Assembly: GCA_030679035.1 (NCBI GenBank)
Contig: JAUXTH010000189.1
Span: 1 to 64,000, forward strand
DNA from: Methylobacter sp.
GTDB lineage: Bacteria; Pseudomonadota; Gammaproteobacteria; Methylococcales; Methylomonadaceae
Direction of reading: 5' to 3'
DNA length: 64,000 nt
The stretch's first letter is position 1; each line of letters opens with the position of its first letter. Positions 44,838-53,789 of this stretch are shown piece by piece. Below the pieces are notes generated by a model. It saw only the letters and a list, made by a program, of their open reading frames with translations. It searched no databases and was not told the DNA's origin. Both the position numbers and the translations under genes were made by a program.

Positions 44838-45458
44838 ATGACCTATAACGAAGACTTTTACAGGCTGGCCAAACAGCTGATTGATGCCGGACGCTTCATC
44901 GACAGCAAAGGCTGGGTTCCTGCAACCAGCGGCAATTTTTCCGCACGGCTGCCTGACGGCAACATCGCCATCACTGTTTCCGGCAAGCACAAAGGCCAAT
45001 TGCAGCTGGACGATATTATGCTGATCGATAGCGATGCCAACTCTTTGGACGGTAAAAAACCGTCGGCGGAAACAGTGCTGCATACCTCGCTGTATAAACG
45101 TTTTCCGGCGGTTCAATCGGTACTGCACCCGCATTCGATCAACGCTACGCTGTGTTCACGGCTTTTTAAATCCGAAATCGCGCTGGAAGATTATGAGCTG
45201 TTAAAAGCCTTGGCCGGCATCGACACTCACGAAAGCCGGGTTGTGATACCGATTTTTGCCAACGACCAGAATATCCCTCGCCTGGCCGGGCAAGTGGAGC
45301 AATACATGGACAAACACGGCGCCATCTATGCCTACATCATTGCCGGACACGGACTTTATACCTGGGGCGGTTCGGTGCAAGAAACTTTGCGCCATCTTGA
45401 AGCGCTGGAATTTTTATTTGATTGTGAAATTCGACTGCATGGAGTCAAAAGACTATGA
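44838..45458 (+). CDS. mtnB: Methylthioribulose-1-phosphate dehydratase
   Basis: A class II aldolase-fold enzyme of the methionine salvage pathway, 206 residues from the ATG at 44838. Zinc ligands appear in LHPHS (His97/His99) and IIAGHGLYTWG, and the front block GWVPATSGNFSARLPDG is typical. I chose 44838 over an in-frame ATG 60 nt upstream because that extra part is repeat DNA. First gene of mtnB-mtnD-mtnC, overlapping mtnD by 4 nt. Confidence 0.93.
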   Translation: MTYNEDFYRLAKQLIDAGRFIDSKGWVPATSGNFSARLPDGNIAITVSGKHKGQLQLDDIMLIDSDANSLDGKKPSAETVLHTSLYKRFPAVQSVLHPHSINATLCSRLFKSEIALEDYELLKALAGIDTHESRVVIPIFANDQNIPRLAGQVEQYMDKHGAIYAYIIAGHGLYTWGGSVQETLRHLEALEFLFDCEIRLHGVKRL

Positions 45459-46015
45459 GCGCATTAACCGTTTACCCCGATAACCAACCTAATTTAGGTG
45501 AAACATTCATCGAGTTTACCGCCATACAAAACCAGCTGAATGCGATAGGCGTGCAGTTTGAACGTTGGACGGCTAACTGCGAACTAGCTGCCGATGCCGA
45601 TCAGGATACCGTGCTGGCCGCCTACAGCGATTCCATCGACCGCCTGAAACAGCAGTACAGTTTCCAATCCGTTGACGTGATCAGCTTAAACCCGGATCAT
45701 CCCGACAAAGCCGCGTTCCGGCAGAAGTTTCTGGCTGAGCACACCCATGCCGATTTTGAAGTGCGCTTTTTTATCGAAGGCCGCGGCCTGTTTTACCTGC
45801 ATGTCGAAGGTAAAGTGTATGCCGTCCTGTGCGAGCAAGGCGATTTGATCAGCGTGCCGGCAAACACCACGCACTGGTTCGATATGGGCGAGAATCCCAA
45901 GTTTAAATGCATACGCCTGTTTACCACGCCGGACGGCTGGGTCGCTGACTTTACCGGCAGCGACATTGCCAAATCTTTTCCAACCCTTGATCAATACGTT
46001 GCCGAACTGTCATGA
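45455..46015 (+). CDS. mtnD: Acireductone dioxygenase
   Basis: A 186-residue cupin with metal ligands His96, His98 and Glu102 (EHTHADFEVRFF) and His140 (NTTHWFDMG), the same positions as in the well-studied Klebsiella enzyme. With Fe it yields the methionine precursor KMTB; with Ni it gives an off-pathway CO-releasing reaction. It overlaps mtnB and mtnC by 4 nt each. Confidence 0.95.
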   Translation: MSALTVYPDNQPNLGETFIEFTAIQNQLNAIGVQFERWTANCELAADADQDTVLAAYSDSIDRLKQQYSFQSVDVISLNPDHPDKAAFRQKFLAEHTHADFEVRFFIEGRGLFYLHVEGKVYAVLCEQGDLISVPANTTHWFDMGENPKFKCIRLFTTPDGWVADFTGSDIAKSFPTLDQYVAELS

Positions 46016-46701
46016 TTAAAGCCATCGTCACCGATATCGAGGGCACGACTTCATCGATTTTATTTGTTAAGGATGTGCTGTTTCCCTATGCGCGGGCAAA
46101 CTTGGCCGACTATGTCCGGAGCCATTCAGACGACCCGCAAGTTAAGCCGTTGCTGGAAGATGTCTGCAAGGAAGTCGGCTCGGAACTATCTACTGAACAA
46201 ATCATCACCCAGCTTATCCAGTGGATAGACGAAGATAAAAAAGTCACGCCGTTAAAGTCCTTGCAAGGCATGATCTGGGAAGCCGGTTACCGGCAGGGCG
46301 ATTTCAAGGGCCATCTGTATCCCGATGCCGCTGCAAACCTCAAAGCCTGGAAAGCTGAAGGCATGGACTTATACGTCTATTCTTCCGGCTCGGTTTACGC
46401 GCAAAAACTGCTGTTCGCGCATACCGAATACGGCGACTTGACGCCGCTATTTTCCGGCTACTTCGACACCCATGTCGGCGGCAAGAAAGAAAAGGGATCG
46501 TACGACAACATAGCCGCACAGCTTGCCATACCGGCAAATCAGCTGCTGTTTTTATCGGATATTAAAGAAGAACTGGATGCCGCCAAAGCGGCGGGTTTTG
46601 AAACTATCTGGCTGATCCGGGACGGCGTGCCTGAACCGCAAGCCGAACACCGGCAGGTGAATAGTTTTGATCAAATATTATTGCCGGAATCCAGTACATA
46701 G
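46012..46701 (+). CDS. mtnC: Enolase-phosphatase E1
   Basis: A 229-residue HAD enzyme that performs both enolisation and dephosphorylation of diketo-methylthiopentyl-1-phosphate. The HAD motif I is VTDIEGTTSS (Asp8, Glu10, as in E1 enzymes), with YSSGSVYAQKLLF and FLSDIKEELDAA downstream. It completes the mtnB-mtnD-mtnC block; mtnA and the MTA-processing genes are not in the window. Confidence 0.94.
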   Translation: MIKAIVTDIEGTTSSILFVKDVLFPYARANLADYVRSHSDDPQVKPLLEDVCKEVGSELSTEQIITQLIQWIDEDKKVTPLKSLQGMIWEAGYRQGDFKGHLYPDAAANLKAWKAEGMDLYVYSSGSVYAQKLLFAHTEYGDLTPLFSGYFDTHVGGKKEKGSYDNIAAQLAIPANQLLFLSDIKEELDAAKAAGFETIWLIRDGVPEPQAEHRQVNSFDQILLPESST

Positions 46702-46747
46702 AGATGTGAGCAATAGTTCAAAAATGGTATCTACTTTAAAACCATAA

Positions 46748-46833
46748 GCGGAGCTGCGACTTTAGTCGCGCATGAGCGTTCATGCATAAGCAGTGTGATA
46801 TGCCACCACCGCGACTGAAGTCGCGGCTCCAAG
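46748..46833. repeat. Two inverted copies of a CGCGACTnnAGTCGCG hairpin
   Basis: GAGCTGCGACTTTAGTCGCG and CCGCGACTGAAGTCGCGGCT face each other in the 200-bp gap between convergent mtnC and murI. Each is a hairpin by itself and together they form a larger stem. This is probably a dispersed palindromic repeat that also separates the two transcripts. Confidence 0.75.
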
Positions 46834-46902
46834 TGCCCTGAAATTTAATGCCGAAACATAAAATGTCCGCACAATTTTGTATTGTTATCGATAGCTTATA
46901 GG

Positions 46903-47694
46903 CTATGGCAGACTACTTACCTCGACATCCGCCTTCCATAATTGAGTAACCAGCGCCTGCGCTTTATCCGGCGCACCGCTGGTCCAAAAGCATTCCGTAC
47001 CAACCCTGTCCCCATCTGCCAACAAATCGCCCACTTCCAGCCGTCGGCGAAGTTGCCGCGCAACGGCGGCGGCGGAATCTATCACGGCCACCCCAGCCCC
47101 CGCTATCTCCTGAATCAGCGGCGCCAAGAACGGATAATGCGTACAACCCAATACTAACGTGTCAGCGCCTCGCTCCAGCAATGGCAAGACATATTGCTCA
47201 AGCAATAGCCGGGTTTTGTCGCCCGACAGATCGCCTGCTTCCACCTGCTCAACCAGACCGGGACACGCCTGACCCAATATCTCAACATCCTCGCCGTATC
47301 GCGCAAACAACTTCACAAAATTATCGCTGGCCAAAGTCCGGCTGGTCGCCATAACGCCGATGACTCCTGATTGGGTATTCTCTGCCGCCGGTTTAACGGC
47401 AGGCTCCATCGCGATAATCGGCATCGAGAATCTTGACCGCAATGCCGTCACCGCCGCGCCGGTCGCGGTGTTGCAGGCGACGACAATGGCCTTGGCCTGA
47501 CGATTCACTAAAAACTCGGTAATCGCAATCGACCGGGCTTCGATAAATTGCTGGGATTTATCGCCGTACGGTGCATGGCCAGAATCCGCCACGTACAGCA
47601 GGTCTTCGCCCGGCAACGCCCTGCGAATCTCATGTAGGACAGATAGGCCGCCAACACCTGAATCGAACACACCAATCGGATTTGCGGCATTCAT
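46903..47694 (-). CDS. murI: Glutamate racemase
   Basis: A 263-residue cofactor-independent racemase supplying D-glutamate for peptidoglycan. The start MNAANPIGVFDSGVGGLSVL, catalytic Cys74 in VVACNTATG and second Cys in LVLGCTHYPFLAP are all present. The reading frame is open 34 codons further upstream, but only the ATG at 47694 gives the family N-terminus and length. Confidence 0.94.
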   Translation of the reverse strand: MNAANPIGVFDSGVGGLSVLHEIRRALPGEDLLYVADSGHAPYGDKSQQFIEARSIAITEFLVNRQAKAIVVACNTATGAAVTALRSRFSMPIIAMEPAVKPAAENTQSGVIGVMATSRTLASDNFVKLFARYGEDVEILGQACPGLVEQVEAGDLSGDKTRLLLEQYVLPLLERGADTLVLGCTHYPFLAPLIQEIAGAGVAVIDSAAAVARQLRRRLEVGDLLADGDRVGTECFWTSGAPDKAQALVTQLWKADVEVSSLP

Positions 47695-48109
47695 AATTTG
47701 CGACTTTACCAGGCAATGAGGGAGGCTTTTACATTGGCAGTATAGGAAGCCAAAGCCGGCAATTCCAAGCCGGACATCAGAAAAATAAATCTCCACAGTC
47801 CGGCCGCTTTTGCCGCCTTATTTAAATTCAAAGCGTTATGGTTACAGTGGTTAAGCCGTCCTATCATCGGTTTGTCCAATATTTCAGGTTCAAGTAGCTT
47901 TTGGCATTTTTTAATGGGTTTTTCATAACATGGCATTATACATTCATGCGGATGGATTTTCCTGCCTTGCTGCTAGCGGCTGGAAAGGGCTTTGGGCCGC
48001 CTCTGCGAAACTCCATTCATTCGCTGATAAGATTTAAACGATTGCCGGACTCATTTTTTCCGTTAGAATGCGGCGCTCTTTCAGGCGCATGTTGTCTTTG
48101 GAAGAGACC
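47695..48109. other. Intergenic region without recognisable gene
   Basis: 415 bp upstream of murI. It holds short open frames on both strands (for example 47930-48037, 35 codons) but none with a family signature. It is probably the murI promoter plus decayed sequence flanking the phosphatase fragment. Confidence 0.5.
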
Positions 48110-48289
48110 ACTATGGGCGTTGGCGATCAGGACGCCACCGTTGTTGATGAAGGGCGCATCGGACGATCCGACGATTTGACTGTAGCAGTAGTTTTCTTCA
48201 ACAACGATGACGACGCGTTCATAGCTTGGCGCTGCAATTGATGCTGAAGCCGCCAACATCAGCGGGAATGTTAACGCAATATTTTTTCT
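48110..48289 (-). pseudogene. N-terminal fragment of an acid phosphatase/phosphoesterase (AcpA-like)
   Basis: The frame reads KNIALTFPLMLAASASIAAP (signal peptide) followed by YERVVIVVEENYCYSQIVGS and SDAPFINNGGVLIANAHS. This matches the start of the phosphoesterase family, which begins with a VVIVxEENHSYxQIIG block. Similarity ends after about 60 residues, the usual downstream catalytic domain is missing and no proper start codon remains. It is a truncated remnant. Confidence 0.7.
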
Positions 48290-48360
48290 GTCACGTTCTT
48301 GGGCGTAATAATAGGGAACAGCCCCAGTTTTGATTTTCTGCCATAAGTAACATCGCATAA

Positions 48361-48399
48361 CCGTCATGGAATTGGGGCGTAGTCGCTATTCCATGACGG
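48361..48399. repeat. Perfect 12-bp inverted repeat with 15-nt spacer
   Basis: CCGTCATGGAAT (48361-48372) and ATTCCATGACGG (48388-48399) pair perfectly. It overlaps the stop of the protease pseudogene and lies just upstream of the phosphatase fragment. No T-run follows; it could be a terminator stem, a binding site or the mark of a rearrangement. Confidence 0.7.
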
Positions 48400-49173
48400 T
48401 GCTGCGCTATTGACATTAAATTTAAGCGTAATATTGGCGGTATCCCAGCTTGAACCTGTGCCGGGTAAAGGGAATAAAGCTCCCATATTATTTACCATCA
48501 TCAGATCAAGTCCGGTATCGATGAGCAGGGATACCGGCGTCGATTTCAATAATGTTGCATCATCGTTAGCTACAGTAATTGCACCCTGTGGCGTATTCCA
48601 GTTCCAGTCTTGGTAAAAGTTCCCGACCTGCCCTCGGTCTGATTTGTGAGCGTTTGGAATACGAATGAGTTTGATGGACTGAGGCCAAGCTCCACTGTCT
48701 GGTGGTCTAGATAATAAGAGGGATAGAGCGGCGTAGAATTGTTGTTGGCGGTAGTCAGGTTGGCCAAGAATGCATTATCGGCAATCAAGGGGCGATCACC
48801 AGCGGATTTCCTTGGCCATCGTCGCCTATGCCCAGTTCGGCGATGTGATAATAGAAACCAATTATAGAATCGCCGGATGGCTGATACACAATAGTCGCAG
48901 GTTCGTATTTCGTGGTAACGCCCGGAAGTAGGGCATCAGCGCAAGCTGGGTAGCGCTTGATGTGGCGGATATTGCTGCCGTGGAGTCATTCTTCTGATAT
49001 AGGGCTGCGGCTGGTATGACTATGCCGCACGACCCCGTATCGATCTGAACTTGAAGCTCAACCTCATAGCTATAAGTGCTGCTTGTTTGATTTGCAACTC
49101 CTATTTTGATCATGAATTTTCCAGGGACACTCGTGTCATGGGGTATGATAATCGGCGAAGCGTAGTTGGTCAT
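48364..49173 (-). pseudogene. Frameshifted pepsin-like aspartic protease with two DTG motifs
   Basis: The start MTNYASPIIIPHDTSVPGKF has AGGTG at good spacing upstream. The first active-site motif is VQIDTGSCGIVIPAAALY (Asp45). After a frame change comes YQPSGDSIIGFYYHIAELGI, after another LIADNAFLANLTTANNN and YYLDHQTVELGLSPSNSF, and after a third PVSLLIDTGLDLMMVNNMGA. The two DTG codons are 522 nt apart (about 174 residues), close to the pepsin spacing. At least three frameshifts break it, or the assembly has indels. The C-terminus ends at 48364. Single-chain, two-DTG proteases are rare in bacteria. Confidence 0.7.
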
Positions 49174-49318
49174 TTTTATACACCTGGTTATCTAAAAAAA
49201 GCCTGCACACGGTGAAAGCTCAACCTGTGCAAACGCGCTTTGAAGAGCGGATCAGCTATGCCGGCAACAGCAGAGCAATCCGAGTCTCTCAGTAAAATGT
49301 TAATCGTTGAACCACATA

Positions 49319-49380
49319 GGCCATCGGCGATGGCCTAAAATCGACTATATCCAATCAAAAAAAGAAAGCCTACAGAAAGT
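49319..49380. repeat. Direct repeat flanking the lipase gene, copy 1
   Basis: GGCCATCGGCGATGGCC (a small palindrome), then TAAAATCGACTATATCCAAT and CAAAAAAAGAAAGCCTACAG. A close copy in the same orientation is at 51133-51200. It sits in the 375-bp gap between the lipase and protease genes, which holds nothing else I recognise. Confidence 0.8.
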
Positions 49381-49548
49381 CGCCAACCTACAGGGCTTGC
49401 CTGCAAGCACAATCACCAAAAGTAGGCGCTTACGACTGCATGGACAAAAAATGATCCAGTAGAGATAAGCGTAGCGTTTGGGAACAAGAAAATCATGCCG
49501 TTATCTTGGGGCATCGAAATGTTGGGCATAAACAGCATGCCCAATCGA

Positions 49549-50856
49549 CTATGGATTTTGTGCTCCAGCAGCTGGCTCAATAGCTGTAAGTGCAACGCCA
49601 ACCGCTTTCCCCAAGGCGTCGAGATGGATGTCGATACTGGAAAGATGCGAGGGTTCAAGCGGCTTTATAATCTGCTCCATTTGGTCGGAAAACACAGACA
49701 AGCCCAGCATGGTAGTGTAGGCCGTCGTGTGCTGATACCCCATCTGCGCCAAGAATCTTACCAAGTTGGTAAGGTCGGGTTGGTAAGTCGATAGCGCGGA
49801 GGCGTCGACAGCCGATAATAGATCGCCAAGTCCTGTAAATCTGTTAGTCATCTTGGTATCGGTTTCGATATCGAAAGCGCTGCCGTTAATACTGGTCCAA
49901 GGCTGAACTTGCGTATAAGAAATAGGGAGATGGGTTGTTGAATTCAACTTATTTATAAAAGCGCCCAGAACCAAGCTTCCTAGAGTGGTGTCGGTAGGGA
50001 TGTTTGAGCTGTAGAAGCCTGGAATATTAACTAAAGTGGACGTTTGCCAAGCCTGTGGAATGACATCTAAGGGGTTGTATTTACTGGTATATTGCAATTG
50101 GAGCGACGATGTTGTGTTCCCTGCAACATAGCCGTAATACAGGGCAAAACCCTCGTTGCCTGGAGTCGGACCCGCCGTAGGCCATGCATGAATAGTATCA
50201 ATCTTATTGTCGCTGTTCCAATTGATGCTGCTTACGATGTCATGCATATACAAGGCCAAAACCGGACTTAACGCGCCGCCCAAACTATGGCCTGCCACAG
50301 CGATTGTGGCGTTGGATGTTGTAGTGGCTTGGGAAAGCCAGTTGCCAAGCTCCGTAAGCATCGTGTTGTTGTCGTGGGTGGTATCTTCCATACCCAACAA
50401 GATTTGCAGGCCGTTGTTGGTACCGACAGAGATGGCAGGAGTAACTATCCGATCTATATCTGGAATTTTTGCGTCCGGCACTACCGTGGTCCAGTCTACA
50501 ACGGTGTTTACCTGGAAGTCTTCCTGGAACCAACCGTACATGGAGTCGATATTCGTGCCGGCGATGGCTATTACATAGGCGTTCTGCGACTGGCTATACA
50601 GCAACATCATCACATTGTCGGCAACAACTGTTACCGAATTAGGATTATTGGAATGAACACACGGCCCCCAAATCAACTGCCAGTCACTGCCGATACAGGA
50701 TTGGATCGTGGTATCTTGCAAACAGGCCTTGACCGCTGTGGTAACATATGTTTGCAAAGCGCCAGAGCTGAGGAAAGGTACTCCGAATGCAACGTTGGAC
50801 AGGAGGGATAGGCTATGGATTTGGTTTTCGAGTGTATAGGAACCTGGTGTAGACAT
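49549..50856 (-). CDS. Lipase class 3 family protein
   Basis: A 435-residue alpha/beta hydrolase. The nucleophile elbow is IAVAGHSLGGALSP (Ser191), with IAIAGTN as the likely oxyanion strand near residue 97; the acid may be the Asp of YNPLDVIPQ. It has no signal peptide, unusual for a secreted lipase, so it is cytosolic or exported by another route. The ATG at 50856 has GCGGAGAA about 9 nt upstream, better than a start 41 codons earlier. The protein is rich in Thr/Asn/Ser, unlike its neighbours. It is bracketed by direct repeats at 49319 and 51133. Confidence 0.85.
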   Translation of the reverse strand: MSTPGSYTLENQIHSLSLLSNVAFGVPFLSSGALQTYVTTAVKACLQDTTIQSCIGSDWQLIWGPCVHSNNPNSVTVVADNVMMLLYSQSQNAYVIAIAGTNIDSMYGWFQEDFQVNTVVDWTTVVPDAKIPDIDRIVTPAISVGTNNGLQILLGMEDTTHDNNTMLTELGNWLSQATTTSNATIAVAGHSLGGALSPVLALYMHDIVSSINWNSDNKIDTIHAWPTAGPTPGNEGFALYYGYVAGNTTSSLQLQYTSKYNPLDVIPQAWQTSTLVNIPGFYSSNIPTDTTLGSLVLGAFINKLNSTTHLPISYTQVQPWTSINGSAFDIETDTKMTNRFTGLGDLLSAVDASALSTYQPDLTNLVRFLAQMGYQHTTAYTTMLGLSVFSDQMEQIIKPLEPSHLSSIDIHLDALGKAVGVALTAIEPAAGAQNP

Positions 50857-51132
50857 GGTTGTTTTCTCCGCAAAGCTGTTGAGTTTTATAATAACTAAAG
50901 AAACGTTGATTAATTCAAAATCCGCGTTCGAGTCGGGGTACTGGATTTCGCCCGTCACCTCACCCAAGCCATCGGACATGCGGTTTTCCGCATCTGACGG
51001 TTGAACCCAGCGACTTAAAATCCGAGGCTAACTATTAAGCCCCGTCGCCACAGCCGGACATTGTTTAATACCGTTTGCAGCATGGGACTGTACGCGTTGC
51101 GCCAAGCGCCTGTTTCATTAATGTTTGAACTA

Positions 51133-51200
51133 GGCCATAGGGGATGGCCTAAAGTCGACTATAGCCAATCAAAAAAAAGAAAACCTACAAAAGCCTACAG
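51133..51200. repeat. Direct repeat flanking the lipase gene, copy 2
   Basis: GGCCATAGGGGATGGCC, then TAAAGTCGACTATAGCCAAT and CAAAAAAAAGAAAACCTACA, nearly identical to 49319-49375. The 417-bp gap 50857-51273 otherwise contains no convincing gene. Confidence 0.8.
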
Positions 51201-51273
51201 AAAACCGGGTTTGCCGCAGCAATTGTTATTGTCGAGGATAAGGCGCTGCTACGGTGAGATACATTCCCATGCG

Positions 51274-51963
51274 TTACGCCACAGTCACTTTGATACACAA
51301 CTGATAACCTTGCCCGCGCACAGCCTTAATGGGTTGATCGGCGGCGCCCGCTTGCATGAGCTTTTTGCGCAAACGGACGATCTGGACTTCCAGTGTGCGT
51401 TTATTGAAATCCTCCTCCGCTTTGCCGGACAATTCGATCAATTGCCAGGATTCCAGCCTGTGGCCCGGTGCGCGGGCTAAGACTGACAGCATCGCGGCTT
51501 CATGCGCGGAAAGGCTGACGCCGTCCTGGGGGCCTTGCAAAAATAAGGTGCCAAGATTCAGCAGAAAATCGGGCCGTGCCTGTTCGTGACGCTTCATCCG
51601 TCTTGCGAGGGCTTGTACGGCGGCGCCAAGCTCTTCCACCGAGGTCGGTTTGGTCAGGTAAAGATCGGCGCCGCTTTCATAGCCGGACAGTTTTTCGTTG
51701 ATCTGGTTGCGTGCGGTCACCATGATGATGCCGATCCCTGGTTGTGCTGCACGGAGGCGGCGCGCGAGGCTGATGCCGTCTTCGCCCGGCAGGTTGAGGT
51801 CGATCACCAACAGGTCAATGGCGAATGCGCCGATTTCGTCAGCCAGGGCTTCTGCGCAATCTACGCCAACCGCGTGATGTCCCATGCTACATAATGCTTC
51901 GACGGTGACTTCGCGTAGGGCATCGTGGTCTTCCACCACGACGATGTTCAGAGCGGTATCCAT
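51274..51963 (-). CDS. OmpR/PhoB-type response regulator
   Basis: 229 residues. The receiver domain has acidic Glu11/Asp12, phospho-acceptor Asp55 (LLVIDLNLPGEDG) and Lys105 (YLTKP). The C-terminal winged helix has KRTLEVQIVRLRKKL and IKAVRGQGYQL. It is encoded downstream of its kinase and overlaps it by 16 nt. The target genes are unknown; the accessory lipase and protease genes lie next to it. Confidence 0.93.
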   Translation of the reverse strand: MDTALNIVVVEDHDALREVTVEALCSMGHHAVGVDCAEALADEIGAFAIDLLVIDLNLPGEDGISLARRLRAAQPGIGIIMVTARNQINEKLSGYESGADLYLTKPTSVEELGAAVQALARRMKRHEQARPDFLLNLGTLFLQGPQDGVSLSAHEAAMLSVLARAPGHRLESWQLIELSGKAEEDFNKRTLEVQIVRLRKKLMQAGAADQPIKAVRGQGYQLCIKVTVA

Positions 51964-53789
51964 AGCTCGAATCTTACTTCGTTTTCAGACGTGCAATAGC
52001 GGATCCAGCCGCCAAGCAGTTCGGTCACGCTGCGCACCAGATACAGGCCAAGCCCGGAACCGGTCTTGCCTTGGGTGCCGGGACCGCGGTAATACTTGTC
52101 GAACACGCGCTGCGGGTCGGGCATGTCGGCCGTGCCCGACGCATTGGCAATGCTGTTGAGAATGCCTAATCGCCCTTGGTGTTCAAACAGGCTGACGTTG
52201 ATATACACGGCGCTTTGCGGTTCGGCGTATTTGAGCGCGTTATCGATCAGGTTACCCAAGGCAATGCGCAGCAGCTGAGGGTCGGTATCGACTGTCGGCA
52301 GTACTCCGAACTGAATCACCAGTCGTTGCGGCGTTGCGCTGGCTGTACGCAGTTCGGCGAGCATCGTGTCTACTCGGCAAGATTGCCGTCCCGGGACAAG
52401 CTGCCGTTGCTCCAGTTGATCCGCTTGCAGGCAGCGCTCGATAACGGCATCTACATCCTGCACGGACTGCTGGGCGTGTTTCTTGACGGTGGCGCTGACT
52501 TCTTTCATTCCCAAAGTCATGCGGATGACCGACAACGGCATTTTGAGTTCATGATTGAGCATGGACATGAAGCGGTTTTGCGCTTCGCGCTGAGTTTGTT
52601 CTATTTCAAGCTGCTGCCGGATTAATACCAGTTTCAGCACAGCCTGTTCGCCATCGCGCAGCAACTGGCGGGAGCGAAGATGCAGCAGCGCGAACATCAG
52701 GCAGGCAGCGATGAAACCGTTCACCGACATGGTGTACAGGTTCCACTCAATGGCTTTGACCCAGCCCAACAGAGGTAGCAGGCCTATGAGCAGCGAAACG
52801 GCCAGCAAACTGTATATCGTACGCAGTATGCGGCGACCGGGAGCGGCTTCCTGCCGGGCACTAAAGACCAGAACAACAATCAGGGGAATGCTCAGCGTAA
52901 TCATCAGTGCGGTGATCTGCAACGCAAGGCGTGTGTGCCCGGAAGCCATGATCGCCAATGCGGCCAAAATCACCAGAATTATGGCATCGACTCCTCGCAT
53001 AGCGAGACGCAGAGGCGCAAAAGGAGTGAGCAGTGTTCGATGGAATATCGCAGCGACTAAAGAGTTCGCACATACGATGATGCTGGTCAGTTTATCAACA
53101 AGACCTGAAGAGTCGGACGCGAGCAGCGGTGCGAGCCCGCCCATCAGTGCGAAGTTGTGGCAAAGATGGATAATCTGGTGAAGGATAAACCAGGCTACCA
53201 CCGGTTGACGGCTGGAAACATAGTTGTTGATGGCCCAGACCAGCAGCGATAACATGAACCCCAGATAGCCAATCTGATACATGCCGAGCCACATATCCTT
53301 GATCTGGGCTTGATGCGGTTCAAGCGCTTCCACATTGAGCATTGATGAGCTGGTGGTTTTGAGCCGCAAGTAATAGACGCTTTCCTGCTTGACCGGTTTG
53401 ATCGCAAAACCCAATACCGGCGATGCCCTTTCACGTGCCAAGTAGGGTGTGCGGTCACCCGTGACGCGGGTTTTCCATCCGTCCGGAACAGCGGGTTCAG
53501 GTTCGTAAAGTTTTATTTCATCGAGAAAGGCGGGACGGATACGCAACACCAGTTCGCCGCCATCAGCGCATGGACGCACTACAATGCGTAGCCAGTGGAC
53601 TGAATCGGTATATCCTTTGGATAAAATGGCGTCAGCCGGTAGAAACTTTGCCTGAGCGACTTCCTCTATGGACAATGTACCGGTACGATCTTCGAGAACG
53701 GCGCGCGAAACAATGCAATCGCCGCCCCAAGCCGCGGATGAGAGACTCCAACTCAAGGCCAAGAACAAAAGAAAGGGAAATGAATGCAT
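51948..53789 (-). CDS. 7TMR-DISM sensor histidine kinase
   Basis: 613 residues: a signal peptide (1-22), a 7TMR-DISM extracellular domain (about 28-170, with VHWLRIVVRP), seven membrane helices (about 178-385) and a HisKA domain with phospho-His near 412 (MSMLNHELKMPLSVIRM). The HATPase domain has an N box LGNLIDNALKYA and a G box GSGLGLYLVRSV. DISM sensors are thought to bind carbohydrates or other small ligands. It is paired with the response regulator at 51274. Confidence 0.92.
   Translation of the reverse strand: MHSFPFLLFLALSWSLSSAAWGGDCIVSRAVLEDRTGTLSIEEVAQAKFLPADAILSKGYTDSVHWLRIVVRPCADGGELVLRIRPAFLDEIKLYEPEPAVPDGWKTRVTGDRTPYLARERASPVLGFAIKPVKQESVYYLRLKTTSSSMLNVEALEPHQAQIKDMWLGMYQIGYLGFMLSLLVWAINNYVSSRQPVVAWFILHQIIHLCHNFALMGGLAPLLASDSSGLVDKLTSIIVCANSLVAAIFHRTLLTPFAPLRLAMRGVDAIILVILAALAIMASGHTRLALQITALMITLSIPLIVVLVFSARQEAAPGRRILRTIYSLLAVSLLIGLLPLLGWVKAIEWNLYTMSVNGFIAACLMFALLHLRSRQLLRDGEQAVLKLVLIRQQLEIEQTQREAQNRFMSMLNHELKMPLSVIRMTLGMKEVSATVKKHAQQSVQDVDAVIERCLQADQLEQRQLVPGRQSCRVDTMLAELRTASATPQRLVIQFGVLPTVDTDPQLLRIALGNLIDNALKYAEPQSAVYINVSLFEHQGRLGILNSIANASGTADMPDPQRVFDKYYRGPGTQGKTGSGLGLYLVRSVTELLGGWIRYCTSENEVRFELWIPL

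Noticed and set aside
47706-47936. 76-codon minus-strand frame upstream of murI
   Set aside because: No family signature and it overlaps the likely murI promoter; composition is not gene-like.
47930-48037. 35-codon plus-strand frame (MALYIHADGFSCLAASGW...)
   Set aside because: Open and with a curious composition, but too short, without a ribosome-binding site or a match I can name.
49413-49658. 81-codon minus-strand frame overlapping the lipase 3' end
   Set aside because: It is a shifted frame over the lipase end and the repeat; no independent start signal.
49319-51200. Integron attC sites around the lipase gene
   Set aside because: The repeats lack the RYYYAAC/GTTRRRY core pair and no integrase is in the window.
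51061-51480. 139-codon plus-strand frame
   Set aside because: It covers the direct repeat and runs antisense to the response regulator gene.
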